Positions 36,819 to 45,620 of a stretch of DNA of 64,000 nucleotides are shown in pieces; the first letter of the stretch is position 1; each line of letters starts with the position of its first letter. The stretch spans positions 1-64,000 of the forward strand of contig QZJE01000010.1 of NCBI GenBank assembly GCA_003599235.1, in the 5' to 3' direction. The notes under the pieces are model-generated. The model was not told where the DNA came from, ran no database searches, and saw only the letters and a list, made by a program, of their open reading frames with translations. A program made the position numbers and the translations under genes. Source of the DNA: Actinomycetota bacterium. Lineage in GTDB: Bacteria; Actinomycetota; Aquicultoria; SURF-47.

Positions 36819-37922
36819 TCATCTATCGACATCTCCAAGCACAATATCTATACTGCCGACTATAGCTATTAAGTCGGCAAGTTTATAATCCTTTACCAGT
36901 TCTTGTACAGCTCTTAAGTTGCAAAAAGAAGGTGTTCTAAGCTTTAGGCGGTAAGGTTTATCACTTCCATCACTTACTAAATAAACTCCCAGTTCTCCCT
37001 TAGATGACTCAATCCGGACATAACAATCGCCTTTATCAGGCCTTAAGGGAGATGGCACTTTATTGCATATCGGACCGGCGGGAATATCTTTTACTGCTTG
37101 ACGGATAATCTTAAAACTTTCTGTAACTTCAGCAATTCTTACATTATATATCGCTCTTAAGTCACCATCTTTTTCAGTTATTACATTGAAATCAAAGCGG
37201 TCATATATTGAATAGGGTTCGTCCCGGCGCAAGTCCCAATCAAAGCCGGTAGCTCTTAGAAGAGGGCCAGTTAGACCAAAGTTAATAGCTTGCTTGGTTG
37301 TTAACTTGGCAACTCCCTTAGTTCTAACATCGAAGATTTCGCTTTCTACTAAATTTCGAAAATCTACCAGATTTTTCTCTTGAATGTCTATATAATTAAG
37401 TACGTCTTGCAACCAACCCTCAGGGATATCGAGCTTAACGCCGCCAAAACGGTTGTAGTTGGGAAACATTCTCGATCCGCTGATTTTTTCTACCAGGTCA
37501 AGCAGTTTTTCACGATCTCTGACACTGTATAATAAAGGGGTAAACATTGCACCAAGGTCGTTTACAAGGCTACCGGCCCAAACCATATGACCGGTAATAC
37601 GGTGAAGCTCAGCCATAATCACTCTTATATACTCAGCTCTTTCTGCTACTTTTATTCCAGCCAGTTTTTCAACTGCCATGCAATAGACCAACTCATTTAA
37701 GTTAGGGCACAAATAGTCACAACGGTCTACAGCGGGTAAAGCTTGATGATAATAACGGTTTTCTGAAAGCTTCTCAATGGCCCGGTGCAAGTATCCTAAC
37801 TGTGGCTCAGCGTTTTTAACTATTTCCCCGTCTAGCTCGGCTTTTATATAAAGTACTCCGTGAGTACTAGGGTGCTGAGGGCCGATATTTAATTTAATAG
37901 TATCTGTTTTTGCACCTGGCAT
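36819..37922 (-). CDS. nuoD: NADH-quinone oxidoreductase subunit D
   Basis: NIGPQHPSTHGVLYIKAELDGE, GYLHRAIEKLSENR, GPLLRATGFDWDLRRDEPYSIYDRFDF. Confidence 0.97.
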   Translation of the reverse strand: MPGAKTDTIKLNIGPQHPSTHGVLYIKAELDGEIVKNAEPQLGYLHRAIEKLSENRYYHQALPAVDRCDYLCPNLNELVYCMAVEKLAGIKVAERAEYIRVIMAELHRITGHMVWAGSLVNDLGAMFTPLLYSVRDREKLLDLVEKISGSRMFPNYNRFGGVKLDIPEGWLQDVLNYIDIQEKNLVDFRNLVESEIFDVRTKGVAKLTTKQAINFGLTGPLLRATGFDWDLRRDEPYSIYDRFDFNVITEKDGDLRAIYNVRIAEVTESFKIIRQAVKDIPAGPICNKVPSPLRPDKGDCYVRIESSKGELGVYLVSDGSDKPYRLKLRTPSFCNLRAVQELVKDYKLADLIAIVGSIDIVLGDVDR

Positions 37923-38368
37923 TATTTAAGTATGTACTCCTCATCATTTTTACAGGCAAAATCTTTTCTTAAAGGGTGACCTGGAAAATCTTCAGCTAAA
38001 AGAATCCTTTTTAAATTAGGATGGCCTTTGAATTTGACTCCAAAGAGGTCGTAAACTTCTCGTTCTTGCCAATCGGCAGCTTTCCAAATAGAAGTTAGTG
38101 AATCGATAACCAGATCTTTGGTTAATACTCTGGTACGCAAGGTTAATGAGTGTTTGCGCTTATATGAATAGAATTGGTAAATAAGCTCTAAGTAATCCCC
38201 AAAATCTACAGCGGTAATAAAGCTTAAATGCTCAAAATGCAAGTTTTCTTTTTCGTGAAGTTCTTTGGCTACGGATTTTAGTTTTTCTTTAACTATGGTT
38301 ATATCAGCTGTCTCTTCAGTTATTTTTGGTACGCTTACGCTTTTTTTGCTGGCTTTAGTGGCTGCCAA
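37922..38368 (-). CDS. nuoC: NADH-quinone oxidoreductase subunit C
   Basis: [49 protein letters not shown]. Confidence 0.95.
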   Translation of the reverse strand: MAATKASKKSVSVPKITEETADITIVKEKLKSVAKELHEKENLHFEHLSFITAVDFGDYLELIYQFYSYKRKHSLTLRTRVLTKDLVIDSLTSIWKAADWQEREVYDLFGVKFKGHPNLKRILLAEDFPGHPLRKDFACKNDEEYILK

Positions 38369-38847
38369 TTCATATACCTCATTGGTTCATTGTTGATTAT
38401 TTTTTGTCTTAACTTCAGCAAGCCGTCCCATAATCCCTCTGGTCTAGGGGGGCATCCTGGGACATATACTTCGACTGGCAATATCTTATCTACACCCTGG
38501 ACGACATTATAAGAGTCTTTAAACAATCCGCCGCTGCAAGAACAAGCACCCATGGCTATAACCCATTTTGGCTCAGGCATTTGTTGATAAAGTCTTCTGA
38601 TTACAGGGACCATCTTTCTAGTGATGGGGCCGCCAACTATCATTAAGTCGGCATGCCTAGGGGAAGCAAAAGGAACAAAGCCATATCTATCGAAATCCCA
38701 CCGGGGACCGCCGGCATGCATAAAGCCTTCAATAGCACAACAAGCTGGACTATAGGCAAAAACCCACATCGAACGGCCTCTTCCCTGATTTAATAGTTTG
38801 TCTAGTTTTGCAGTGGCTACGAAAGATTGGTTGTTATCTACACCCAT
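38335..38847 (-). CDS. nuoB: NADH-quinone oxidoreductase subunit B
   Basis: [67 protein letters not shown]. Confidence 0.95.
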   Translation of the reverse strand: MGVDNNQSFVATAKLDKLLNQGRGRSMWVFAYSPACCAIEGFMHAGGPRWDFDRYGFVPFASPRHADLMIVGGPITRKMVPVIRRLYQQMPEPKWVIAMGACSCSGGLFKDSYNVVQGVDKILPVEVYVPGCPPRPEGLWDGLLKLRQKIINNEPMRYMNWQPLKPAKKA

Positions 38848-39218
38848 TTCAAAATTCCTTTACGCCAAGGATATACCAGTCCCAATCCTAGAACGACTAC
38901 GAAAATGCCCATTTCTATAAAGGCCGATATGCCCATGGTTTTAACTAATGTTTTATAAGCAACTGCTAAGGGGTATAGAAATACTGTCTCTACTTCAAAT
39001 ATGAGAAAAAGGAGAGCAAAGACGTAATATCTGACATTAAATTGTATCCAAGGCTGGCCAGTGATTACTTCACCGCACTCATAAGGTTCGTTCTTGACCT
39101 TACTTGGATGATGAGGGGCAACCAGACGAGATAAACCGAGGGCAACCGCAATAAATGCAATCCCTACGGCTATATAAGTATACATATAAACTAAGTCCGC
39201 ATAATGCCAGCTTTGCAT
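38838..39218 (-). CDS. nuoA: NADH-quinone oxidoreductase subunit A
   Basis: [44 protein letters not shown]. Confidence 0.96.
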   Translation of the reverse strand: MQSWHYADLVYMYTYIAVGIAFIAVALGLSRLVAPHHPSKVKNEPYECGEVITGQPWIQFNVRYYVFALLFLIFEVETVFLYPLAVAYKTLVKTMGISAFIEMGIFVVVLGLGLVYPWRKGILKWV

Positions 39219-39504
39219 AGCGCTCCTAGGTTCAAGTTCAGAGAAGTTAGGCTATTGTACGAAAGGCCAAAAACTATGTCAAGGATATGCTTATTAACAA
39301 AAAATCTTACCATAAGCTTGCTTTGTTAGACAACTAATATTTTAGTAGTTACCAATTTATTGTTAAATATAGGCTTCTACCAGGTATATTATAGCAGCCC
39401 CTGTCAAAGAAAGCTATAAGCTGTAAGCCGTATGAAAACTTCTCCCTCCTTCAATATATACGTATTGGTTAATTAACGTATAATTCTAAATAAATGATTA
39501 ATAG

Positions 39505-39590
39505 CTCAGGGGTGGCGCACCGGTGGCTTTCGACCGCGCGCAATGTAGATGAGCACGGACGAAAGACTTCCGGTGCGCCAGGACCCCGAG
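39505..39590 (+). ncRNA. Candidate structured RNA / long imperfect hairpin in dedA leader (family unknown)
   Basis: Nested complementarity CTC/GAG, GGGGT/ACCCC, GGCGCACCGG/CCGGTGCGCC (10/10), CTTTCG-A-CCG/CGG-A-CGAAAG; GC content far above flanks. Confidence 0.55.
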
Positions 39591-39656
39591 GCCTAGGGGC
39601 AACTAATCGACCAAATACTTAACTTCGTAACTCAATATGGATATATCTTCATCTTC

Positions 39657-40241
39657 TTGGCGCTTTTAGCTGAAAACACAGTATTTGTTGGCTTGGTGAT
39701 GCCGGGAGAAACTGTTTTGCTGGCTGGGGCGGTGGCTGCTTCCAGAGGATATTTAAATATATATCTAGTTTTTGCAGTAGGAACTATCGCTGCTATTTTA
39801 GGCAATGTTGGCGGTTATTTTATTGGTTATTACGGAGGCCGTCCATTGCTTGAGCAGATAAGCCACCGTTTTAAACGTTGGGAAAAAGCTATTGATAAAG
39901 CTGAATCCTACTTTGACAGCCACGGCACAAAAACAGTTTTTTTTGGCCGCTTTGCTGCCGGCATCAGAGTTTTTGTAGGGGCTTTAGCTGGTGCCTCCAG
40001 GATGAACTTCTTGGAATTTCTGCTCTATACGGTTATTTCTGTAATTCTTTGGACGCTTTCAATCAGCGTTTTAGGATATTTTTCTGGTAAAAATTGGCAA
40101 TTAATTGTTATAATCCTTAAAAGAGCCGGATGGTTCGTATTGCTAATATTTGCAATAGTGTTATTAGTTTATTTTTTTGTAAGGAGAAGAACAAAGCTTG
40201 CATCTAAGATACCAAATATTAGAAAAGATAAGAGGCAGTAA
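39657..40241 (+). CDS. DedA family membrane protein
   Basis: ENTVFVGLVMPGETVLLAGAVAASRGYL, FFGRFAAGIRVFVGALAGASRM; homology seems to extend upstream of the called start. Confidence 0.88.
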   Translation: MALLAENTVFVGLVMPGETVLLAGAVAASRGYLNIYLVFAVGTIAAILGNVGGYFIGYYGGRPLLEQISHRFKRWEKAIDKAESYFDSHGTKTVFFGRFAAGIRVFVGALAGASRMNFLEFLLYTVISVILWTLSISVLGYFSGKNWQLIVIILKRAGWFVLLIFAIVLLVYFFVRRRTKLASKIPNIRKDKRQ

Positions 40242-41166
40242 AAAAGCAGTATCCGGTCAAGCTCTATCAAATGAACTCAATATTACCCGTACTGCCATCT
40301 GGAAACATATAAAGCAATTAAGAAAAGAAGGCTACAATATTACTGCCAAACCCAGAGTGGGATACCGGCTAAAGAAAATCCCTGATTTGCTTCTTTCCCA
40401 AGAAATCAAACGCAACCTGGACACGGATTTTATCGGTATAAATATAATCAACTATCCGAAAATTAGTTCAACGATTAGTGTAGCTAAAAGAATGGCCAAG
40501 AAAGGCTTTCCTGATGGAACTGTTATTGTGGCAGAGCAGCAGACATTTGGTAAAGGCCGCCTGGGGCGCAAGTGGGAATCCCCCAAAGGTGGTATTTGGG
40601 CTTCGGTGATACTTAGACCAAAAATGTCTCCAAGCGAGATTGTTAAGCTTAATATGGTTGTTTCTCTAGCTATTGTTAAGGCAATTAAAGATGTAACCGG
40701 TATTCAAACAGAGATTAAGTGGCCTAACGATGTGCTGTATCAAGGAAGTAAAGTCGCCGGTGTTCTAACTGAGGTAGACACTGAAATAGACTCGGTTAAT
40801 TATGCAATCGTCAGTTTTGGAATCAATGTTAATAATAAGCTGGATAAGTTGTCTGCTAATGTTCAAGAAACAGCAACATCAATACAGGAAATTAAGGGAA
40901 AAAAAGTTAAACGGCTCGCTTTGTTTTCAGCTATTCTAAGCTATCTGGAAAAATTATTCATTGAGTGTCAAAACAGCGGATGTGGTGAAATATTAAGAGA
41001 GTGGAAACAGGTTTGCCTAACAATCGGCCAGGAACTTACAATAAAAACTGTTGAAAAACAATATCAGGGCAAGGCTATTGATATTGATGATTTGGGCCGG
41101 CTGGTACTTGATACTGACGATGGTCAAACAGTAGCCCTACTTTCCGGTGACATAGTTAGCTCTTAA
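40198..41166 (+). CDS. birA: Bifunctional biotin operon repressor / biotin-[acetyl-CoA-carboxylase] ligase
   Basis: N-terminal HTH (SGQALSNELNITRTAIWKHIKQLRKEGYNI), AEQQTFGKGRLGRKWESPKGGIWASVILRP, KWPNDVLYQGSKVAGVLTE. Confidence 0.95.
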   Translation: MHLRYQILEKIRGSKKAVSGQALSNELNITRTAIWKHIKQLRKEGYNITAKPRVGYRLKKIPDLLLSQEIKRNLDTDFIGINIINYPKISSTISVAKRMAKKGFPDGTVIVAEQQTFGKGRLGRKWESPKGGIWASVILRPKMSPSEIVKLNMVVSLAIVKAIKDVTGIQTEIKWPNDVLYQGSKVAGVLTEVDTEIDSVNYAIVSFGINVNNKLDKLSANVQETATSIQEIKGKKVKRLALFSAILSYLEKLFIECQNSGCGEILREWKQVCLTIGQELTIKTVEKQYQGKAIDIDDLGRLVLDTDDGQTVALLSGDIVSS

Positions 41167-41197
41167 CGAATTACTTTTATCTTTCACTCCCTTATGA

Positions 41198-41203
41198 TAT
41201 AAT
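41198..41203 (+). promoter_or_regulatory. Extended -10 promoter element of bioY (TGATATAAT)
   Basis: TGnTATAAT about 45 nt upstream of the ATG at 41248, overlapping the BirA-like box. Confidence 0.6.
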
Positions 41204-41233
41204 GTTAACCATTAATAATTACTAGGTTGACAA
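41202..41233 (+). promoter_or_regulatory. Putative BirA operator
   Basis: TGTTAACC-N14-GGTTGACAA, matching the TTGTNAACC-N(14-16)-GGTTNACAA pattern, upstream of bioY. Confidence 0.75.
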
Positions 41234-41247
41234 TTAATGGAGGAAGA

Positions 41248-41787
41248 ATGAAACCCAGAGACATTGCTCTTATTGCTTTATTTACTGCTTTAACTGCGGT
41301 TGGTGCCTTTATTAAAATTCCTTTACCTTTTACTCCTGTGCCTATCACACTACAAGTTTTATTTGCTATCTTGGCCGGTCTTATGCTTAATAAATATCAC
41401 GCTTTTTTAAGCCAGCTGGCTTATGTTTTACTGGGCATAATAGGACTGCCGGTTTTTGCCGGCGGAAAGTCTGGGCTCGCTACTATTTTGGGGCCAACAG
41501 GAGGTTTTCTAGTTGGATTTATGGTAGCGGCTTTTGTAGTGGGCTGGTTAAGAGAGCTAGAATATAAATGGACAGTAGTGCAAATGGTTGTCTACGGACT
41601 AGCTGGTATTGCTGTTATATATGTATTTGGAATTATGCAGCTAAAAATCTTTATGGGGATAAGCATTTACAAAGCTTTTCTTTTAGGTGGTGCTCCTTTT
41701 ATTTTGCTAGATATCTTCAAAGCGTTTGCTGCTGCTATTGTTGCTTTTGCTGTGTCGCAGACCGGAGTATTAGAGCTTGAAAGCTAG
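41248..41787 (+). CDS. bioY: Biotin transporter BioY (S component)
   Basis: ALFTALTAVGAFIKIPLPFTPVPITLQVLFAILAGLML, LPVFAGGKSGLATILGPTGGFLVGF; GGAGG upstream of the ATG at 41248. Confidence 0.95.
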   Translation: MKPRDIALIALFTALTAVGAFIKIPLPFTPVPITLQVLFAILAGLMLNKYHAFLSQLAYVLLGIIGLPVFAGGKSGLATILGPTGGFLVGFMVAAFVVGWLRELEYKWTVVQMVVYGLAGIAVIYVFGIMQLKIFMGISIYKAFLLGGAPFILLDIFKAFAAAIVAFAVSQTGVLELES

Positions 41788-41807
41788 GAATCTGTTATAA
41801 TTTCCAC

Positions 41808-42623
41808 ATGTTATTAGCAGTTGATATAGGCAATACCCAGACAGTCAGCGGTCTATTTAATCTAAACAAGGGTTCTGATTTTCCCAATGAATTGCCGCTA
41901 AACAGTTTTAGAGTATCCACTGACAAGCAAGCAACTGCCGAGCAGTTAGCTGTTGTATTATCAGGATTGCTGAAGCTGTCATCTTATAACGATCCTATCA
42001 AGACTATTATTATCAGTTCAGTGGTGCCTCGATTAACCGGCTCTTATCAAAAGCTGGCCGATGATTTTTTTAATTCTGAGCTAGTGATAGTTAATCATAG
42101 TTTGAAGACAGGGATTGATATAGCTTATCCCAATCCTTGTGAACTTGGCTCTGACCGAATAGCAAACGGAGTAGCTGCTAAAATTATTTACGGATATCCT
42201 GCTATTGTAGTAGATTTTGGTACGGCTACTACCTTTGATGTTATTAATGATAAAGGACAGTATCTGGGAGGAGTAATTGCTCCGGGAGTAGAGACTTCCA
42301 TTAATGCTCTTATATCAAATGCTTCAAAATTATCTCAATTTGAGCTTTCTAAGCCAGAAAAAGTAATTGGCGTAACCACTACAAAGAGTTTAAACTCAGG
42401 AGTTATTCATGGTTTTTCCGGCCAGGTAGATAGAATAAATAAAATGATAAGCCAAGAGATTAATCAAAAAACTATAGTAATAGCTACCGGTGGCCTAGCC
42501 GAACTAATGGCTCCTTGTTGCGCAACCATCGACAAAGTTGACGAATTCTTAACTCTTAAAGGATTAAACATAATATATAAAGGCCTGCCTGATAAGCAGG
42601 CAGGGATAAGGGATAAGGGATAA
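41808..42623 (+). CDS. coaX: Type III pantothenate kinase
   Basis: MLLAVDIGNTQTVSGLF, ELGSDRIANGVAAKIIYGYPAIVVDFGTATTFDVI, YLGGVIAPGVETSINAL. Confidence 0.95.
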   Translation: MLLAVDIGNTQTVSGLFNLNKGSDFPNELPLNSFRVSTDKQATAEQLAVVLSGLLKLSSYNDPIKTIIISSVVPRLTGSYQKLADDFFNSELVIVNHSLKTGIDIAYPNPCELGSDRIANGVAAKIIYGYPAIVVDFGTATTFDVINDKGQYLGGVIAPGVETSINALISNASKLSQFELSKPEKVIGVTTTKSLNSGVIHGFSGQVDRINKMISQEINQKTIVIATGGLAELMAPCCATIDKVDEFLTLKGLNIIYKGLPDKQAGIRDKG

Positions 42624-42626
42624 GGG

Positions 42627-43547
42627 ATGAGTATTGAGGGAGTTAAAGAGGTAGTCAGTGTGTCGATTGGTTCTTCTAAAAGAAATCATGAGGTAAAAGT
42701 TAATTTATTAGGCCAGGATTTCGCAATAAAGCGTGTAGGGACCAATGGCGATTTTAAAAAAGCCGTCGAAATGATTAAAGAACTTGATGGAAAAGTAAGT
42801 GCTTTCGGGGCTGGCGGAATAGACCTTTATTTTGTAGCCGACGGCAAAAAATATGCTATTAGAGACGCTAAGAAGCTAAAAAAAGCAGCTGTTAAGACTC
42901 CTTTAGTTGATGGAAGCGGCTTAAAAGACACTCTAGAGCGCGAAACTGTTCACTATATTCAAGACCAAGGAATAGTTTTAAAAGATAAAAAAGTCTTAAT
43001 GGTAAGCGCTGTTGACCGTTTTGGGATGGCTGAGGCTTTAGTTATGGCTGGTTGTCATGTTCTATTCGGGGATTTGATTTTTGGTTTAGGAATACCTATC
43101 CCTATCAGGAAGTTTTCAACTTTTAAGATTATGGCAAAGATATTACTGCCTATAGTTGTTCGCTTACCCTTTAAGGTCTTGTATCCGACCGGATCCGGCC
43201 AGGAGAAAGAATCAACTGGAAAGTATGCGAAGTATTACCGGGAATCAGATATTTTGGCAGGAGATTTTCATTTTATTAAACTCCATGCTCCTCTAGACTT
43301 AAGAGGAAAAATTGTGCTGACCAATACAACAACTAAAGAAGATGTAGAAGAGCTTAAAAAAAGAGGAGTATCTTATTTAATAACTACAACTCCGGTTTTT
43401 GATGGTCGGTCTTTTGGAACAAACGTCATGGAAGCTACTTTAGTAAGTATCTTAAATAAAAATGTTGATAATATTACCAGCCAGGATTATCTTAAATGCC
43501 TAAAAGAGCTGGATTTCAAACCAAGAGTGGAGAAGTTAAATGGTTAA
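42627..43547 (+). CDS. Quinate/shikimate-dehydrogenase-annotated-like protein (function uncertain)
   Basis: VVSVSIGSSKRNHEVKVNLLGQDFAIKRVGTNGDFKKAVEMIKELDGKVSAFGAGGIDLYF; overlaps the following reductase-like gene. Confidence 0.45.
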   Translation: MSIEGVKEVVSVSIGSSKRNHEVKVNLLGQDFAIKRVGTNGDFKKAVEMIKELDGKVSAFGAGGIDLYFVADGKKYAIRDAKKLKKAAVKTPLVDGSGLKDTLERETVHYIQDQGIVLKDKKVLMVSAVDRFGMAEALVMAGCHVLFGDLIFGLGIPIPIRKFSTFKIMAKILLPIVVRLPFKVLYPTGSGQEKESTGKYAKYYRESDILAGDFHFIKLHAPLDLRGKIVLTNTTTKEDVEELKKRGVSYLITTTPVFDGRSFGTNVMEATLVSILNKNVDNITSQDYLKCLKELDFKPRVEKLNG

Positions 43548-44676
43548 AAAAACGACAAAGGTGAAGAGAAAAGCTAAAAAATATGCCGATTCCAACACCT
43601 TTGCTTTCTTAATTCATCCTTTGGATATTGAGGATGTAACCAAAAAATACAAGATTGCCAGCAAAGTATCACCCAAGGTAGTAGCCTCAGTTTTAAAGAG
43701 GAGAAGGCCGTTTGTAATGGCCGAGATTAAAGGCATAACTTCATTAACAGGGCAGCCGGCTATCGGCTGGTTTATAGTTGTCCCTCTTTTGCCCTGGCAA
43801 TTCATTGAGCTTGAAGAAGACTATGTGGTAGATAAAATAGCCAAGGCTTGCAAGGTAGCTAAGAAGCAAGGAGCTAAGATTGTAGGTCTCGGGGCCTTTA
43901 CTGCCATTGTGGGAAATGGTGGCCGGCAAGTGGCTAATAAGGTAGATATCCCCATAACAACCGGTAACACCTATACAACGACCACTGCTATCCAAGCGAC
44001 GAAAAAAGCAGCTCAGATGATGGATATCGATCTTAGACAAGCTACCATTGCCGTTGTTGGGGCAACTGGATCTATCGGCAAAGCAGCTGCTACTGTTTTA
44101 GCTCCTGATGCAGGCGAGGTCTACCTGCTAGGGCGCTATCTTGAAAGTTTGGAAGAAACGGCAGAAGATATTTTAAGACAAAATCATGCTACAAATATCA
44201 AAATTTCTACCGAGGTAAGTAAAACATTACGAAAGGCAGATGTAGTAATTTCAGTTACCGGCTCGGTTGACAGTATCATTTATCCCGATGATCTTAAATC
44301 AGGCGCTGTTATCTGCGATGTTGCCAGGCCGCGCGATGTTTCTGATTTAGTTGCTCAAGTTCGGGATGATGTATTGGTTATAGACGGCGGCATTGTAGAG
44401 GTTCCAGGTGACGTTGAGTTCGGAGTAGACTTTGGTCCTCCGCCAAAGATGGCTGAAGGCTGTATTGCTGAAACTATTATTTTGGCTTTAGAAAACAAGT
44501 ATGAAAATTATACGCTTGGCAAAAACATAACTCCTGCGATGGTTAAAGAAATGGCTGATTTGGCTGATAAGCACGGATTTAAGATAGCCGGACTTAGAAG
44601 ACAAGAAAAGATGGTAACAGAGTTGCAAATCAGTGAGATTAAAAAAAGAGTAAAGAAAAAGGCCGAGAGCGTTTAG
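43540..44676 (+). CDS. Long-chain acyl-ACP reductase (AAR)-like / shikimate-dehydrogenase-fold oxidoreductase
   Basis: GLGAFTAIVGNGGRQVANKVDIPITTGNTYTTTTAI and ATIAVVGATGSIGKAAATVLA resemble cyanobacterial AAR organisation. Confidence 0.6.
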   Translation: MVKKTTKVKRKAKKYADSNTFAFLIHPLDIEDVTKKYKIASKVSPKVVASVLKRRRPFVMAEIKGITSLTGQPAIGWFIVVPLLPWQFIELEEDYVVDKIAKACKVAKKQGAKIVGLGAFTAIVGNGGRQVANKVDIPITTGNTYTTTTAIQATKKAAQMMDIDLRQATIAVVGATGSIGKAAATVLAPDAGEVYLLGRYLESLEETAEDILRQNHATNIKISTEVSKTLRKADVVISVTGSVDSIIYPDDLKSGAVICDVARPRDVSDLVAQVRDDVLVIDGGIVEVPGDVEFGVDFGPPPKMAEGCIAETIILALENKYENYTLGKNITPAMVKEMADLADKHGFKIAGLRRQEKMVTELQISEIKKRVKKKAESV

Positions 44677-44792
44677 CCGGTTCTTTGCTGCGAATACCGA
44701 GTTCTTCTCGGCGGAGTGGCTTGACTGGCTCGGCCTTAATCTTTTATCTAATATAATTATCGGCATGATTGGTAGGCGACTTAACAAAAATA

Positions 44793-45038
44793 ATGAAAAA
44801 AAATAATCGAGCAATTGCTAAAGGAATAACTTCTCAGAAATTAGAGCTGGCTGTTAACAAATTAGTCGGAGTAGAAAAAGCCTCAGTTCAACTAGATGGC
44901 TGCATAAAAGAAATTCATTTACTGATAGAAGATGGCACTAAACCGGAGTCGATAGTTAAGAAGATAAGGACTCTTTTATTTGTTGAGTTTAATATCAAAC
45001 TCGATGAGCGCACTTTAATCCTGGTTGCAAAAAGATAA
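44793..45038 (+). CDS. Small conserved hypothetical protein
   Basis: Compact alpha/beta ORF in an operon-like position; likely ATG at 44793. Confidence 0.45.
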   Translation: MKKNNRAIAKGITSQKLELAVNKLVGVEKASVQLDGCIKEIHLLIEDGTKPESIVKKIRTLLFVEFNIKLDERTLILVAKR

Positions 45039-45040
45039 CT

Positions 45041-45592
45041 ATGTCTGCTACATCGTTTTTATCGTTATGCGTAGGAATATTGCTATCTACACTTATTCTA
45101 CTTGGTTTTAAATATCAGAGCCGGTTTTTTTTTAGACAAAAATTCTTATTAAGGAAGATAATGGCTGTTGCCCACCTTATTCTTGGGCTAGTAAACACCT
45201 TCTTTTATCTTTGGCTTTGCATGTATACCTATAACAGTTATCCGCTTTCCTTAGTCATTCGTATTTTAGGAATGTTGATTTTCTTGTTAGGGGCCGACAT
45301 TTTTATCGGTGCGGTGTCAGTTATAAAATGGCAGGCTTATCTCCCAGATAAAAGTGCTAGCTTAAAAGATAAAGGTTTATACTCTAGAGTAAGACATCCG
45401 ATGTATTTAGGTATTTTCTTAAGTACTTTAGGACTAAGTTTAACTTTCGCATCTAAGTATTCTTTTATCTATAGTCTTGTTCTATTAGTATCACTTTTCT
45501 TGCTTAGCCTTTTAGAGGAGCTGGACTTAAGTGACCGCTTTAAAGATGAGTACAAGCAATATCAGAAAAAAGTACCTAGGTTTTTTCCTTAA
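45041..45592 (+). CDS. Isoprenylcysteine carboxyl methyltransferase-family membrane protein
   Basis: LYSRVRHPMYLGIFLSTLGLSL ... LDLSDRFKDEYKQYQKKVPRFFP. Confidence 0.85.
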   Translation: MSATSFLSLCVGILLSTLILLGFKYQSRFFFRQKFLLRKIMAVAHLILGLVNTFFYLWLCMYTYNSYPLSLVIRILGMLIFLLGADIFIGAVSVIKWQAYLPDKSASLKDKGLYSRVRHPMYLGIFLSTLGLSLTFASKYSFIYSLVLLVSLFLLSLLEELDLSDRFKDEYKQYQKKVPRFFP

Positions 45593-45620
45593 GGTTGGTT
45601 TCTGTTATCCTTATTAAGCT

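Noticed and set aside
39545-39572. GATGAGCACGGACGAAAGAC in the dedA hairpin resembles part of a hammerhead ribozyme core
   Set aside because: The CUGANGA core is not intact (TAGATGA), no proper stem II can form, and no correctly placed cleavage triplet was found; the rod hairpin explains the sequence better.
44765-44806. 13-aa ORF (MIGRRLNKNNEKK) starting at ATG 44765 after a TATAAT box
   Set aside because: Too short to support; more likely leader sequence for the ORF starting at 44793.
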